Shown one piece after another: positions 13,901-24,685 of a stretch of 64,000 bases of DNA. Within the stretch, counting starts at the first letter, position 1, and each line of letters starts with the position of its first letter. Below the pieces are notes generated by a model, which made no database searches, was not told the DNA's origin, and worked only from the letters and a program-made list of their open reading frames with translations. The stretch covers positions 5,642,001 to 5,706,000 of the forward strand of contig CP075496.1 in NCBI GenBank assembly GCA_021613535.1, in the 5' to 3' direction. Origin of the DNA: Adineta vaga. Its lineage: Eukaryota; Rotifera. The position numbers and the translations under genes are program-made.

Positions 13901-14494
13901 CAAACTTCTGCTTGATAATAACATCGATTTGCATCTAACAAAAGAGATAAAAACAGTTTTTTTTTCAAGAAGGAAAAATTGAAAAGTTCTCTTATCTTAC
14001 GTTCACATCGTGTTCCGTAATACATTGAACTACATGAACATGTATATGTGTTCGAAAATTGTGAAACAGTACATATACCATTATTCATGCATGGATTTGA
14101 TGCACATGGTGATGGTGTCATTGTAATAGCTATTTAATGAAAATTTGTGTATTAAGAATAGATAAAAGTAAAACATTTTTTTAAACAAACATGGTGATGT
14201 TGTTGTTGATATAGTTAATTGATCACATCTTTTCCCACCAACTGGAAGATGAGATGGACATATGCAATAAAAGTCTGTATTGCCAGAAAGTGCAAGGCAT
14301 TGTCCACCATTCACACACGGATTTGGAGAACAAACTAGATACGAATAAATAAATGAGTAGTTTCTTGATTTGATTGTTTCAATTTCTGACAAAAATATAG
14401 ACTATTCAAATGATTACATACTATTTTGCTGTCCAACAACGACAGATGCTATCCCAAAGATAGCGAAAGCAAGTAGCAGAAATTTGTACTTCAT
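10991..14494 (-). CDS. Secreted protein with about 16 tandem EGF-like modules
   Basis: The ATG at 14494 opens a clear signal peptide ([20 protein letters not shown]) in exon 14494-14422. Successive exons then encode EGF-like modules of the form C-x-NPC-x-NGG-x-C...C-x-C-x-x-G-x-x-G-x-x-C, for example [24 protein letters not shown] and [12 protein letters not shown]. The last exon ends with a Cys-rich module reading [15 protein letters not shown], then a stop at 10991. I count about 16 modules. No transmembrane segment or other domain is visible, so it is probably an extracellular matrix, adhesive or ligand-like protein; its function is unknown. Modules in the 5' part (about 13.3-14.3 kb) each sit in one exon. 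At least seven in the 3' part are split by a phase-2 intron just after NGG(T/A/V), suggesting two rounds of exon duplication. Individual exon ends were read by eye. Confidence 0.85.
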
Positions 14495-16666
14495 ATTAGG
14501 ATGTAATCAAATGTAAATTCTATTCAAACACTGCTTATATTCCTACTGAATATACTGAAAGGCAGCAAAGATTAATTATTGACTATTGTTAGAAAGAAAA
14601 ATATACTTTTCTGATGAGAAATAGTCAGATTAGCTTTGTTTTTATTGAAGAATGAATCAAATTTCAAAACATTGACAAAGGTATAAAACAGAAATGCCAA
14701 TCATATTTATCAAAACATTACGATAGTCAATCTTTTTGCAAATAGAAATCCATCGAAGGTGAAAAAGAACAAAAGATAACTCATTATTTATCGTTCCACA
14801 TATCATATATTGAAATAAACAGCTTCGTTGTTCTAATGATCTAGGGCATACGATTAGTACATATACACTGGATCATTAGTTGAGAATAACAATAGATAAA
14901 ACAATCAACGATAAACTTTCACATACGATTTTCTTCGACATATCCTTTATTTATTGATAAAAATTATTTTCTTATAGATATTTATAATAATCACAAATAA
15001 GATCGTGTCATAATCCATCAAAATTTTTAATCAACCTGTCACATAGAAATAAATATTGCTTTTTAATCTTTACACATAAGTCTATGAATAATAACTTTTT
15101 TTCTTTTCTTTTGCTTTTAATTCTTGTCTTTTCAAATCGAACGAACATCAGATATAGTCGACAAAAAAATGTATGAATAACAATCAACAACAACCTTCAA
15201 TATGCTTTCTCATCGCTTTCGTCATTGTCTAGATCATTTTCTCTTTTTTCCACTTGCTGCAATGCATATGCGGCACTCGCATATTAGAGATGTCTATCTC
15301 TTTCTCTCTCGCTCTCTCTCTATATATATATGTGTGTGTGTCTATGTATGTGCACAGGGGGTGTCGACACGTCGTCAGTAAAATGATCGATCGATGTATT
15401 GCTCACCACCGTGTGAGAGTACTGTTCACTTCAGTGATTATAGTTAGTGTGCGCAATGGGTTTACTCGTATATATGTATGCGCTTCTTCTTTTTCTCTTT
15501 GAATCTCAAGAGACTCACAAATATGTGCATTGCAAAAAGAAAAAAGAAAAGAAGTCGAGCAATCCGATCGTGATTTTGTTCTCTCTGGTCACAAATCACT
15601 GACTGTCCTGATGATAGGAGAGAAGAAAAATTGACTCGTGTGCCGACAGGATATGAAAATTAAAATAAAAAAGAATCATCAGAGAATAATACTATTCATG
15701 TCGGTATATTTATTTTATTTTTATTGATTCAAAAAAATGCCCTCATGAGTAGAAAGACATGTTAATGCATATATCAAAAATAGAATTTATTTCCTTTGAA
15801 AATACAAAACGAACTTATCTACCATATTAATTTACTGTCAAATGTCGAACAGAAACTTCATATCACTCGCCGCAGTTATTATCTCTAGGAAACTTTCCTA
15901 ATGACTTGTAAACTATCTTAAGATGATTCTTTATTACTCAATATTCTTAACGATTAACACATACTTAATATCCGCTATCGTTTCGCATCGCTGCGTGATA
16001 TTATCGATATGTTTTTTTTTGTATTCGAATTCTGTATCATAGAAATACATAACAGGAAGAACGAGCTTGATGACACCCTCAAAAAAATGAAGAAAAAATA
16101 AATAGTCGAATTTCTCTTTTTTTCTCTCTTCTTTTTTCGTGTTTCACTCCTACATATACACGTATCAATGTATGAAATAATCTCATTCGTCGTTGATCTC
16201 AAGCAATTTGGATCAATAGGAATTTTTTGCGCATTAGTATTCGAGAATGTTGACCAACACCATGTCAAGAAGCGAGCAAAGGAAGGAAGAGAAAAGAAAA
16301 AAAACGCCTATCTAAATAGAACAACGAACGAGAAGAAGGCACCATAACCCTTTCTGATCAAGCTCATATTTCACAATAAATGCAAGAAAAATCTCTTATT
16401 TCTATATTTTGCTTCGTTTTTTTTTATCTTAGAAGAAGAAGAAGAAGAAGGAAAAGAAAACATGTCTCTATACATATTTTCGGTTCTTTTTTTTGTTTTA
16501 TTTAGATTGATGAATCTATTGAATTAAATCCGACACATCTTGTAAGACGCACTTGGTCATTTAGTCAATTCATTATCATTTTGAAAAAAGAACGAAAAAA
16601 AGAAAGAAAGAAGAAGGAGAACATCTACAGAAGAAAAAAACACATCAATCTCCATCATCATCTATC
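14495..16666. other. Intergenic region upstream of both the EGF gene and Hox1
   Basis: No coding exon is supported. The EGF gene (leftward) and the Hox1 gene (rightward) diverge from here, so both promoters should lie within these 2.2 kb. A CT/TA/TG-rich simple-repeat patch lies at about 15298-15345 and GAA repeats at 16431-16450. ORFs across the region translate to low-complexity or patternless sequence. Confidence 0.6.
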
Positions 16667-18280
16667 ATGATGAATCGATACCAACACCAACATTTACAAA
16701 CACATAATTCGAGTACAACTCTCCCATCAAGCCATCACTTTCACCTAAGTAGTAGTAGTAGTACAACAACAACTACAACAACTGTTCTTCAAACTCCACT
16801 TGATACTTATTCATCGAACAACAATACAATTGTTGATCTACATCAACCCAATCATTACAATTTACTTGATGATAATTATGTTTATCCTCCACCTTCATCC
16901 TATTGTACAAAACATCATCAGATATATCGATCTCCCACGATTTGTACATTAGATTCTCAACCAACTGTTTATGAAACATATACATCTCCTTCATCAACGA
17001 CAACAAATATTCCAGTAAATACCTATGAACAATTTTGTATTGATAACTCTCAAACATCTCCATCAGCGCCATGGATAACAACAACAAGTGAAAGTTCAAT
17101 ATATCATCCAATCCAATCATTTGATCAATGTAATATTTATTTAAATAATTCTCAATTATCTGAACAAAACTATCGAGATTATTCATCGATTCCATTATCT
17201 AATAATGAAACATCGTCATCTTCTACATCATCGACATCTTCGTTTCATACTCCTATTCAACCACCAGCAACACAACAACATCAATCACAATATCGTCAAC
17301 ATGAACAGTCAACAATTACATCTTTAGATGAAAAACCGATAGCAATTGTTGCCAATGAAGCTAAATATAAATGGATGCAAATCAAACGTACACCAGCCAA
17401 AACAGCCGGTAAATGATTATTTTCGAACATATGTGTTTGAATTTTAATCTTGATAAACAAAAAAAGCGAAGGCACAAAAATTTTCTTCTTTTTCATCTCG
17501 ATAAAAAATCATCTTCTCTCATGCTCGTCCTGAAATGTATTCCATCAGATATAAAGATAAATATTGTTTGTTTTTCCTTCGATACAGGTGTCCAACAAAT
17601 AGACATGAGGAAGATTCGTTTTTTGTTTCTGTTTCTATACTCTTCAATTCATCAGTTACACTATCTAGCAATTGTCTAACATCATGTCACGAAAGATGAT
17701 CGATATAGTCCGAAAGAAGAATCGATCATCTCTTGATTAAAAATGATGCCATTTAGTCGAAAAAGAAGAGAAGATCAAAATAATATCTATCATCAGATGA
17801 ATTTGCGTTTTTCTTCGCTCTCTCTCTTTCTTCAGTGATGTTGTAATATTGACTGATAAGCAAATACATATGTTTATTTGAAGGTAAACCGACTGATTAT
17901 AACTATAATAATGGTACATCACTAATGAATGGTTCATCAGCAAATTCAATGATCAATTCTAATGCAGCAAATGCTGGTCGGACGAATTTTACTAATAAAC
18001 AATTAACTGTAAGATCAAAGAAGATGATTGGTTAACAAAGAATATCATCTGTTTTTTATGCATTTTAGGAATTGGAAAAAGAATTTCATTTTAGTCGTTA
18101 TTTAACTCGAGCAAGACGAATTGAAATTGCAGCTTCACTTCAATTAAATGAAACACAAGTAAAAGTAAGTTGTGTGAGACTACTTTTGTTTGATACAAGT
18201 TCTTATATAAAACTTTTCATTAGATTTGGTTTCAAAATCGACGTATGAAAGCTAAGAAAAAACAACGTGAACGTAATTAA
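16667..18280 (+). CDS. Hox1 (labial): Hox1/labial homeodomain transcription factor
   Basis: Four exons (16667-17408, 17884-18008, 18069-18164, 18224-18280) give 339 residues. A Ser/Thr/Asn/Gln-rich N-terminal region ends in the labial-type hexapeptide YKWMQIKR, which in this family binds PBC/Exd cofactors. The homeodomain follows, with [37 protein letters not shown] and [14 protein letters not shown]; the labial-class signature is unmistakable. It would act in the nucleus in anterior patterning and neural development. Two introns interrupt the homeobox, after homeodomain residues 14 and 46. The first intron (475 bases) is long for this locus. A donor-like GTAATT at about 18272 and an acceptor ending near 18334 would replace the last residues (RN, stop) with PDLLTFDSM, so two C-termini are possible. 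No other Hox gene is in the window. Confidence 0.96.
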
Positions 18281-19623
18281 CTACTTCTTTTTTTTTAATC
18301 AAATTTGATGTCTATTTCCACTTTTTTTTGTAGCCGATCTTCTCACATTTGATTCCATGTGAATTTATTCATGTACAAAAAGACAGTATTCTATCATCAT
18401 CATCATCATCATCATCGGTGTGTTGTTGTCTTAAAAATATCTTTTCTTTTTTTGCCTCTCATTCTCTTGTTTGTTGTCATTATGATTGTTGTTGCTGTTG
18501 TTGTTGTTGGTTTCTTTGATAATTGTATTAAAAATCTCTCAGCAAGACTTGTTTAATTCGTTTCGCATCAGTAATCATTCAATTTTCTGTAGTGTTGGAT
18601 ATTCTTGATTGGTTGAAATGCCTCGAGGAGAAAAAGAGAGATGATCAACAAGGTGTGGTAGATCACTCAATAGTTTCGACAAAAACATGTCGATAAGATT
18701 GAATAGGGGATATTGACGAGAAAGACGAAAAAATCACAAGTTTTGAATTGAATTGAATCAACTTGCACGACATCACAACGTTGATTGAAGCGAATATTCT
18801 CATCAAAACATAAGAAAAATGACAAAAGTTAATTCGATTACGTTGGATGATGTCGGCTATGGTTAGTTGATCACGTTTTTTTCTTCTCTTCGATCTTTTG
18901 GGAGAGATCGATTAAACTTATTGTTATTTTATATGTAAATTTCGAAAGAGAAACCGCACAAGGGAATGCATAGAAGCAACAATGTGTGAAATTGAGTGAA
19001 TCGGATGGACAAGCGAAAAGAGAAAAGGGAGGAGAATGAAAAGAAGAAAAAGATCAAACAATATTGTGAGACAAGTCAACAAAACAAAAGGAAGTCAAGA
19101 ATCATCTTTAAACTATTCAGTTAAGATGAACATTAGCAGACATGCTAGCACGGATGTACTTCACTTCCGGATAAGATAACATCAATCAATTCAGAGAAAT
19201 TTCTCAGACCAGAGAATAATAATTTAGACAAGAAAACAACAACTGAGAGATATGAAAATGAATCGTCATTTGAAAAAAGAAGAACGATCATTTAAACGTA
19301 CAATATTTATCGATTCGTAATCTGCATTTGGGGACAGATGGAAAAGGTGTATTTATCTTTAGGGTAAAGATTGAGGTGAAAAGATCATCGCATGATATTG
19401 AATAAACAGTTTATGTTATATTTGCACTGCCTCCGTCTATTAGAAATTTCATTAAAACTATATGTGTAGAAATACTAATAATAATGACATGAGATTTAAA
19501 TATAAACAGACATAATATAATGACCTGCAAAACTTTTATTTAACCGGAATTATCGACCTTATTTGAAGATCATTATCAACTATAACACGATACAGAATTC
19601 AATAAAAGAAAGCTAGATGTTAC
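18281..19623. other. 3' flank of Hox1 and gene-free DNA
   Basis: No gene supported. A (CAT/ATC)n run at about 18393-18416 produces a spurious poly-His ORF. The remainder is AT-rich with no recognisable domain in any frame. Confidence 0.6.
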
Positions 19624-20015
19624 ACTGTAAAAACATTGGTGTCTTACCGAACCTTAAAGGTTTTCTATGTGGTTCACGATATCGTTGATAGTTCTGTGAC
19701 ATGTCTACAGAACTATCAGCGGTTTCGCAGTCTGACTTAACTAAATCCTATATTTTCGACTGTTTAGAATCAATGTCAATGGATTTAGTGGAATGGCCGA
19801 CACTCGCCGTCACTCACACCCTCAACAATATTTGTGAGAGTGTGAGGGAACCTTCGAAACAAATCTTTGAAGAATGTGCTATAGAGTGCCTGAATACGGA
19901 GCCTGTAATATATATGATTAAAAAAGAGTGTTTCACTAAACTAAAAAAGGATCGTCCAGTGTTCCGACGGAAAGATCCTTTTTTGGTTCGGTGAAACCCT
20001 CTTTTTTACAGTGTT
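19624..20015. mobile_element. Non-autonomous terminal-inverted-repeat element with internal hairpins (MITE-like)
   Basis: The ends are inverted: CACTGTAAAAA at 19624 and TTTTTACAGTG ending near 20015. Similarity extends inward to about 30 bases, both sides reading ...CCGAACC in the same orientation. Internal structure is striking: a perfect 12-bp stem at 19686-19697/19707-19718, a 12-bp stem with one mismatch near 19820-19855, and an imperfect stem of about 34 bp at 19921-19954/19974-20008. Two ORFs of about 100 codons on opposite strands resemble no transposase and follow from the inverted structure. I could not identify a clean target-site duplication. It is most likely a DNA-transposon derivative moved in trans; the family is not identified. 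Confidence 0.7.
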
Positions 20016-20018
20016 GTC

Positions 20019-20273
20019 TTACGTTTATTTGATAAAATTGATGGAAATGCATTACAATTAGATTCAAAATCTGTTCAAGATCTTGATACACTAGAGCATG
20101 ATTTTTGAACTGAAATTCCTGATAGAGATTCAGATCATTTCGTGACATCTCGTCATGTAATTCGATATTTATGTCACAAATATGATATTTATGAACATTT
20201 GGAACCGGTCTCAGCCGGAAAATAATACATGAAAGAAGCAAAAGCAGCAGTTAAACGAGCACATCATTATTAA
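20019..20273 (+). pseudogene. Decayed coding frame of unknown family, interrupted by TGA and TAA
   Basis: Immediately right of the inverted-repeat element, one plus-strand frame reads like genuine protein for about 84 codons (VLRLFDKIDGNALQLDSKS, then DRDSDHFVTSRHVIRYL and YDIYEHLEPVS, then KEAKAAVKRAHHY). It is broken by an in-frame TGA after LEHDF and an in-frame TAA before YMKEAKA. No start is visible; the element insertion sits at its 5' edge. I do not recognise the family. The simplest reading is a gene remnant truncated by the element. A relation to the SnoaL-like frame that follows is possible but not shown. Confidence 0.45.
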
Positions 20274-20387
20274 AATGAACACTTTCTTTGGTTTTTTTCT
20301 CCCGTATAGATTTTATTCATAAACTATCCTGTTTTCTTTTTCACAAGAAAAAATTTTATTATTTGAAAGAAATTTTTCCAGTTTTAG

Positions 20388-20969
20388 ATGGAACAATCAT
20401 CGGAAAATACTGTACAAAAATAATATGATCTTGCAGCATTGTGGGACAAGCATTGCGAATATGAATTTAGTATACGTGATGTTGCTGCAACTATGGCTTC
20501 AGATCCTTATGTTAATAATATTCCAACAATGACTGGTGGTGTTGGTGTTGAAGAATTGACACGTTTTTATAAACATCATTTTATTAATAGTAATCCAGAA
20601 GATACACAACCTATTCGAATTTCAAGTGTAGATGGTACCGATCGTACAGTCGATGAAATATTGTTCTGTTTTACTCATGATCGTGAAATCGATTGGATGT
20701 TACGTGGTATTGCACCAGGTGGTAAACCTGTAAAAATTCCATTTGTTGCTATCGTTACATTTCGTGATGGTAAACTTTGTCATGGACGTATTTATTGGGA
20801 TCAAGCTTCGGTATTAATACAAATTGGTCTATTGGATGGTACGAACTTACCGATTGCTGGAATTGAAACAGCTAACAAATTACTCGATAAAAATTTTCTG
20901 TCGAATACTTTAATGAAACGTTGTACTGAAAGTGCAAATAGAAGCCAAATAAAAGATCATACATTTTAA
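20388..20969 (+). pseudogene. SnoaL/NTF2-like protein of bacterial-fungal type, with early in-frame stop
   Basis: From position 20424 an uninterrupted frame encodes a SnoaL-like (NTF2-fold) protein: YDLAALWDKHCEYEFSIRD, then DPYVNNIPTMTGGVGVEEL, then DEILFCFTHDREIDWML, RIYWDQASVLIQIGLLD and GIETANKLLD. The pattern matches the one-domain SnoaL-like proteins common in bacteria and fungi, sometimes annotated near carboxymethylenebutenolidases; the substrate is unknown. The natural start would be ATG 20388, but codon 12 of that frame is TAA (20421-20423). Without it the protein has 193 residues. No intron is needed. Either this is a recent pseudogene, or translation uses an unseen upstream exon spliced at the CAG before 20436. 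Lack of introns and a microbial family suggest horizontal acquisition (inference). The next gene is convergent. Confidence 0.6.
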
Positions 20970-21124
20970 TCAAATCTTTTTCAGGCATCAATCGAATTTA
21001 CTTTTTTTAATTGTTATTTTACAAAAGAACTTATTTATTAAAATCTTTTTATGATAATAAAATCTAATCTAATCTACAGACAAACTTTAGAAGAAAGAAA
21101 AACGAAAGTTCAGATTCAGTTAAT

Positions 21125-22787
21125 TCAATCGATGTTGAATCTTTGAACTCGATGATTGCCATGTTCAACAACATAGAAATTGCCGTATCGATCGAAAGAT
21201 AAACCAACAGGACGATGTAATCGTTTCAATTCATTGCCTGTATTGTTTCCACCAACAACCACATTTCCATGTGTTTCTCCTTTGCGCCATTGCATAACTC
21301 GATGATTCCATTGATCTACCACATAAACCGTGCCGGATTGATCAACGACGACACCTTCGGGATATGATAATTGTCTCGAACTATTCCCTTCACCTTGACC
21401 ACCAGCTACAATTATACCTTCTTTAGCGCCTAATATCCATTCCATCACACGATGATTCTTCCAATCTGATACGTAAATAGAATAATTTTGATCGATGTAT
21501 ATGTATCTTGGTTCATTAAATTGATCAAGACGATCACCTTTTCCATTGACACCAGCTACCACAGTCGTTTGCACATCACCTATTTGCCATCGTTGAATAT
21601 TATTTCGTACTTGATCAGTAACATAGAGAAATCCACGATCATCCATTGTTAATCCTATGTAACCACCATTTGAGAGGAGAATTCGTCCAATTGTACCTTT
21701 ATGCAGATCCCATCGAACTACTCGTTGGTTGCCATAGTCGCAGATGATGATACTATTACTTTTTTCGTCAACAATAACATCAGTTGGGCTATTCAATTGA
21801 TCTAATCGGTCTCCAGCTCCATTTCCACCAGCGACTACTCGACCATTTCTAGCACCATAATCCCATGCAATTATACGATGATTCTGATTATCAGCAATAT
21901 AAATAGTTTGGTTATTATCAACGAATAAACCGTATGGATAGTAGATTTGATTCATTGAATCACCTGCATAATTTCCACCACCTACGATTGTACCTTGTTG
22001 TGACCAAACTGTATCAGCACTAATGAAAGCGCTACGAAGTGGTGCTACAATGAAATAAAAATCCATAATAACTATTGAACTCAAATCAATCTAATTGAAA
22101 CTATACCTCGCTCGATTTTCATGATATTTGTACAAGGACAAGGATATTCCCGTCGTATCATGATGAATGTAAAAATAGATAGAGATAAAATAAATGCAAT
22201 TAAGATCATTTCACGAGTATTCCATGATTTCTTGAAAACTGAAGCCAAACATGAATATCGACAAGACGATTTCTTGGTGTTGTTAGTTAATGTTTCACGT
22301 TCAATATCAACATTTTTTAAATTAGCGGAAAAAAACGAAAGCGATGTTGGATTAATTGTTTCAGGATATGTTTCTGAAATGCTTCAAAAGTTAAAAAGAA
22401 ACATGAATTTATACATTTTGACATACTAGATATTGTAAAAAGATCACTTTTCTCATTGACTTGTTGATGTTCTATAAAGATAAAGATAAATTTGCATTGA
22501 TTTGATATTGTATTTGAAATAAATTTACCTAGAAGTTTTCTTGCAACATCATGACAGCCTATTTTTTTTATTAGTTCAATAAGATAAGAATAATTTTGAT
22601 CAGTAATAATTGCTTTGTTGAAAAGAAATTCGATCAAATAAAATGTTCCAAGTGGTGTAGGATCATCCCATAAATATTTCGGAACATCTTGGACAAGAAG
22701 ATTAGCAAGTTGTTGTCGATCGTCTTTCGAAAGATGATGCATAATTTTGACCAATTCATGTCGAAAAATATATTGTTGGTAATTCAT
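21125..22787 (-). CDS. DED-transmembrane-NHL repeat protein
   Basis: Three exons join in phase: 22787-22529, 22373-22107 and 22044-21125, giving 481 residues. Residues about 5-86 look like a death effector domain (FRHELVKIMHHLSKDDRQQL ... SYLIELIKKIGCHDVARKLL). After a linker with KK pairs, residues about 142-159 (MILIAFILSLSIFTFIMI) form one membrane segment followed by RREYPCPC. The rest is NHL repeats of the bdelloid-rich type, each with PxGVxVD...YVVDQWNHRVMQW-like cores and a GG(N/Q)G(A/E)G(D/N) turn; about six blades are present, ending VEHGNHRVQRFNID. Basic residues before the segment suggest the DED is cytosolic and the propeller outside (type II), so it could be a receptor feeding a DED adaptor or caspase. 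That role is inference; no ligand is known. Introns are 155 and 62 bases. A decayed copy of the 3' end lies near 30.1 kb. Confidence 0.75.
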
Positions 22788-22830
22788 ATTGATGATTTTC
22801 GGTAATCAAACAAATGTATATGCTTTTCTA

Positions 22831-23230
22831 TTAACGTGCATAATTTATATACGAGACATTGATGATTTTATTCCCGCATATAAGAAGACAGAAAATGTTC
22901 ATGTATAAAACATAATAGGTCATGTGACTCATGCAATTGAATAAATCTATAGAACGGGACAAAAAAAATTTCCCATCGTATGTGATGGGATATTTCGAAT
23001 TGGACCTATCTCTCACTTTTTTTTATCGTTTAAAGAAAACAACTATTTCTGACTTTTTGTCATTGTTCAGACATATCGTATTTTGAAGTTTTTCTATGTG
23101 GTCGATCCATTCATTACGTTTGCTTTTTTTTACTATCTAATCCTTCGCCGAATACAAAAAACGAGAGAAAAGTTATTCAATAAGATCATTGTTAATTGTC
23201 TAATTATTTGTGGGAAAGTTTGAAGAAGTT
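22831..23230. other. Gene-free stretch upstream of the DED-NHL gene
   Basis: Nothing recognisable in any frame. It should hold the promoter of the minus-strand DED-NHL gene that starts at 22787. Confidence 0.5.
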
Positions 23231-23247
23231 AAGTTGCTGGTTTCCAC

Positions 23248-23322
23248 GGGTGCAGAATATGCCCTTCTGCGCCAATGTGCGTTAGGGGAAATTTTTCATC
23301 TTTACGGCAAATTCTGCACCCC
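23248..23322. repeat. Short foldback (inverted repeat) with GC-rich arms
   Basis: Left arm GGGTGCAGAATATGCC (from 23248) and right arm GGCAAATTCTGCACCC (ending 23322 or one base earlier) are inverted repeats with one mismatch in 16 bases, separated by about 43 bases. The arms are GC-richer than their surroundings. It may be the remnant of a small foldback or MITE element. The 62-codon minus-strand ORF across it is not supported as a gene. Confidence 0.6.
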
Positions 23323-23429
23323 TGCCTGAACAATACATTGCTGACAGTCAGAGAACGCGTTATATTGCTCATACAGCTATTACCTACACTTTCACTCTCA
23401 TACTGACCCTCGTTCATTATTTTTTGTTC

Positions 23430-24685
23430 AACGTTTCAAAATAAAGTTTTTCTTGTTCTATTAGCCTTTAATTATTTGTGATCTATCACCAGAAGATTCC
23501 TGATAAGATTAGAATAAATTTCAATTAAGTATAGAATTTTCTTCGCATGACAAGACTATAATAAGAAATATTGGTTCTTTCTATACATTCGATGATAACG
23601 ATTTAAACAAAGTATTGATTAGTTTGTCTTAATTGTGTTTCAAAAACGAATGGTTTTGATAATTTATATGTAATGGAACGTAATGATCTTTTTTTTCTTA
23701 AATAAAAAACGTAATTTCCTTTTGAAATCACACGGCATTTTATTGTTTCTAGTTTAGAACATTTTTTAACCTTTCTATCTATTTATTTTAATTATTATTT
23801 CAATTATCAAATATCTTACAAGTGTGGAATAACAAACGTAAGAATATACCAACAAAAATCAAAGAAACAAGGAAACAAAGTCATCATAAGAATCATGTTT
23901 TTATTGCAGCTATTGTACAATATTTTTCTAAAAGAAATTTTCAATCATTAATAACAATAAAGAAATGATTTACTTTTCATATATAGATTCAATGTCAATG
24001 CTATCAAACTAACTAAGAAGAATAATCAAAAAGAACGTCCGATTATCTACACTGCGTAGATATTGTTCAAAACTACCTCTGTCATTAATTTTACACTAAT
24101 CTTCTTTCAGAAGTCTTTTATGAATCATGTAAAAAAATAGAAGCATAATATAGTAAAATTCTTGTCTTCTATTATTCAACGGAAGATTTCTGTATAATAC
24201 GAGATTAATATGCTTTCTTTTTCAATAATACGATATGATGCTCTGCCTATTCGGAATCTATTTCTAATGAAGAAAACTAATTATATGAGAAACCATGTAT
24301 CTTGTGTATATATACCAAGCAATGCTATTTCCTTAAGCCAAGTCTTTTGAAGACAAAACTATTTGTTTATAATTCTGTTACAGATATATATATATCTGAG
24401 ATGTCGAAATTAAGAAAACAAATAAATCTGAATACCAACTAGTTCAAGATCTTTAAAAGTTTACCTCATCTTCTCATGAAATCATTCGATGGATTCTTCT
24501 TTCCTTGATCAGCATTCTAAATCATACATACGCTAATTATTAAATACATCTATACGAATATGGATGTTTAAGACAAAACAAATCGTTTATTAAAGTATTG
24601 ATTTTTCTACTCAATATACTGTATTATTTTAAAAGATTTAAAATGAACTCACAATATGTACACGTTCATAAATATCATATCAATA
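23430..24685. other. Gene-free AT-rich region
   Basis: No recognisable coding exon, repeat array or RNA gene. A small TA run lies near 24387-24397. It may include the 3' UTR of the small minus-strand gene beginning to its right. Confidence 0.5.

Noticed and set aside
18359-18556. ORF with a poly-His run after Hox1
   Set aside because: Produced by an ATC/CAT repeat in the 3' flank; no domain, and the position fits a UTR.
19701-20241. Two ORFs of about 100 codons within the MITE-like element
   Set aside because: They mirror each other across the inverted sequence and show no transposase or known domain.
22121-22429. Plus-strand ORF of 102 codons opposite the DED-NHL linker exon
   Set aside because: The minus-strand exon 22373-22107 joins in phase on both sides and contains a membrane segment; the plus-strand ORF is its shadow.
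23229-23417. 62-codon minus-strand ORF with a CRICRKDEKF stretch
   Set aside because: Overlies the foldback at 23248-23322; Cys/Arg content follows from the GC-rich hairpin arms.
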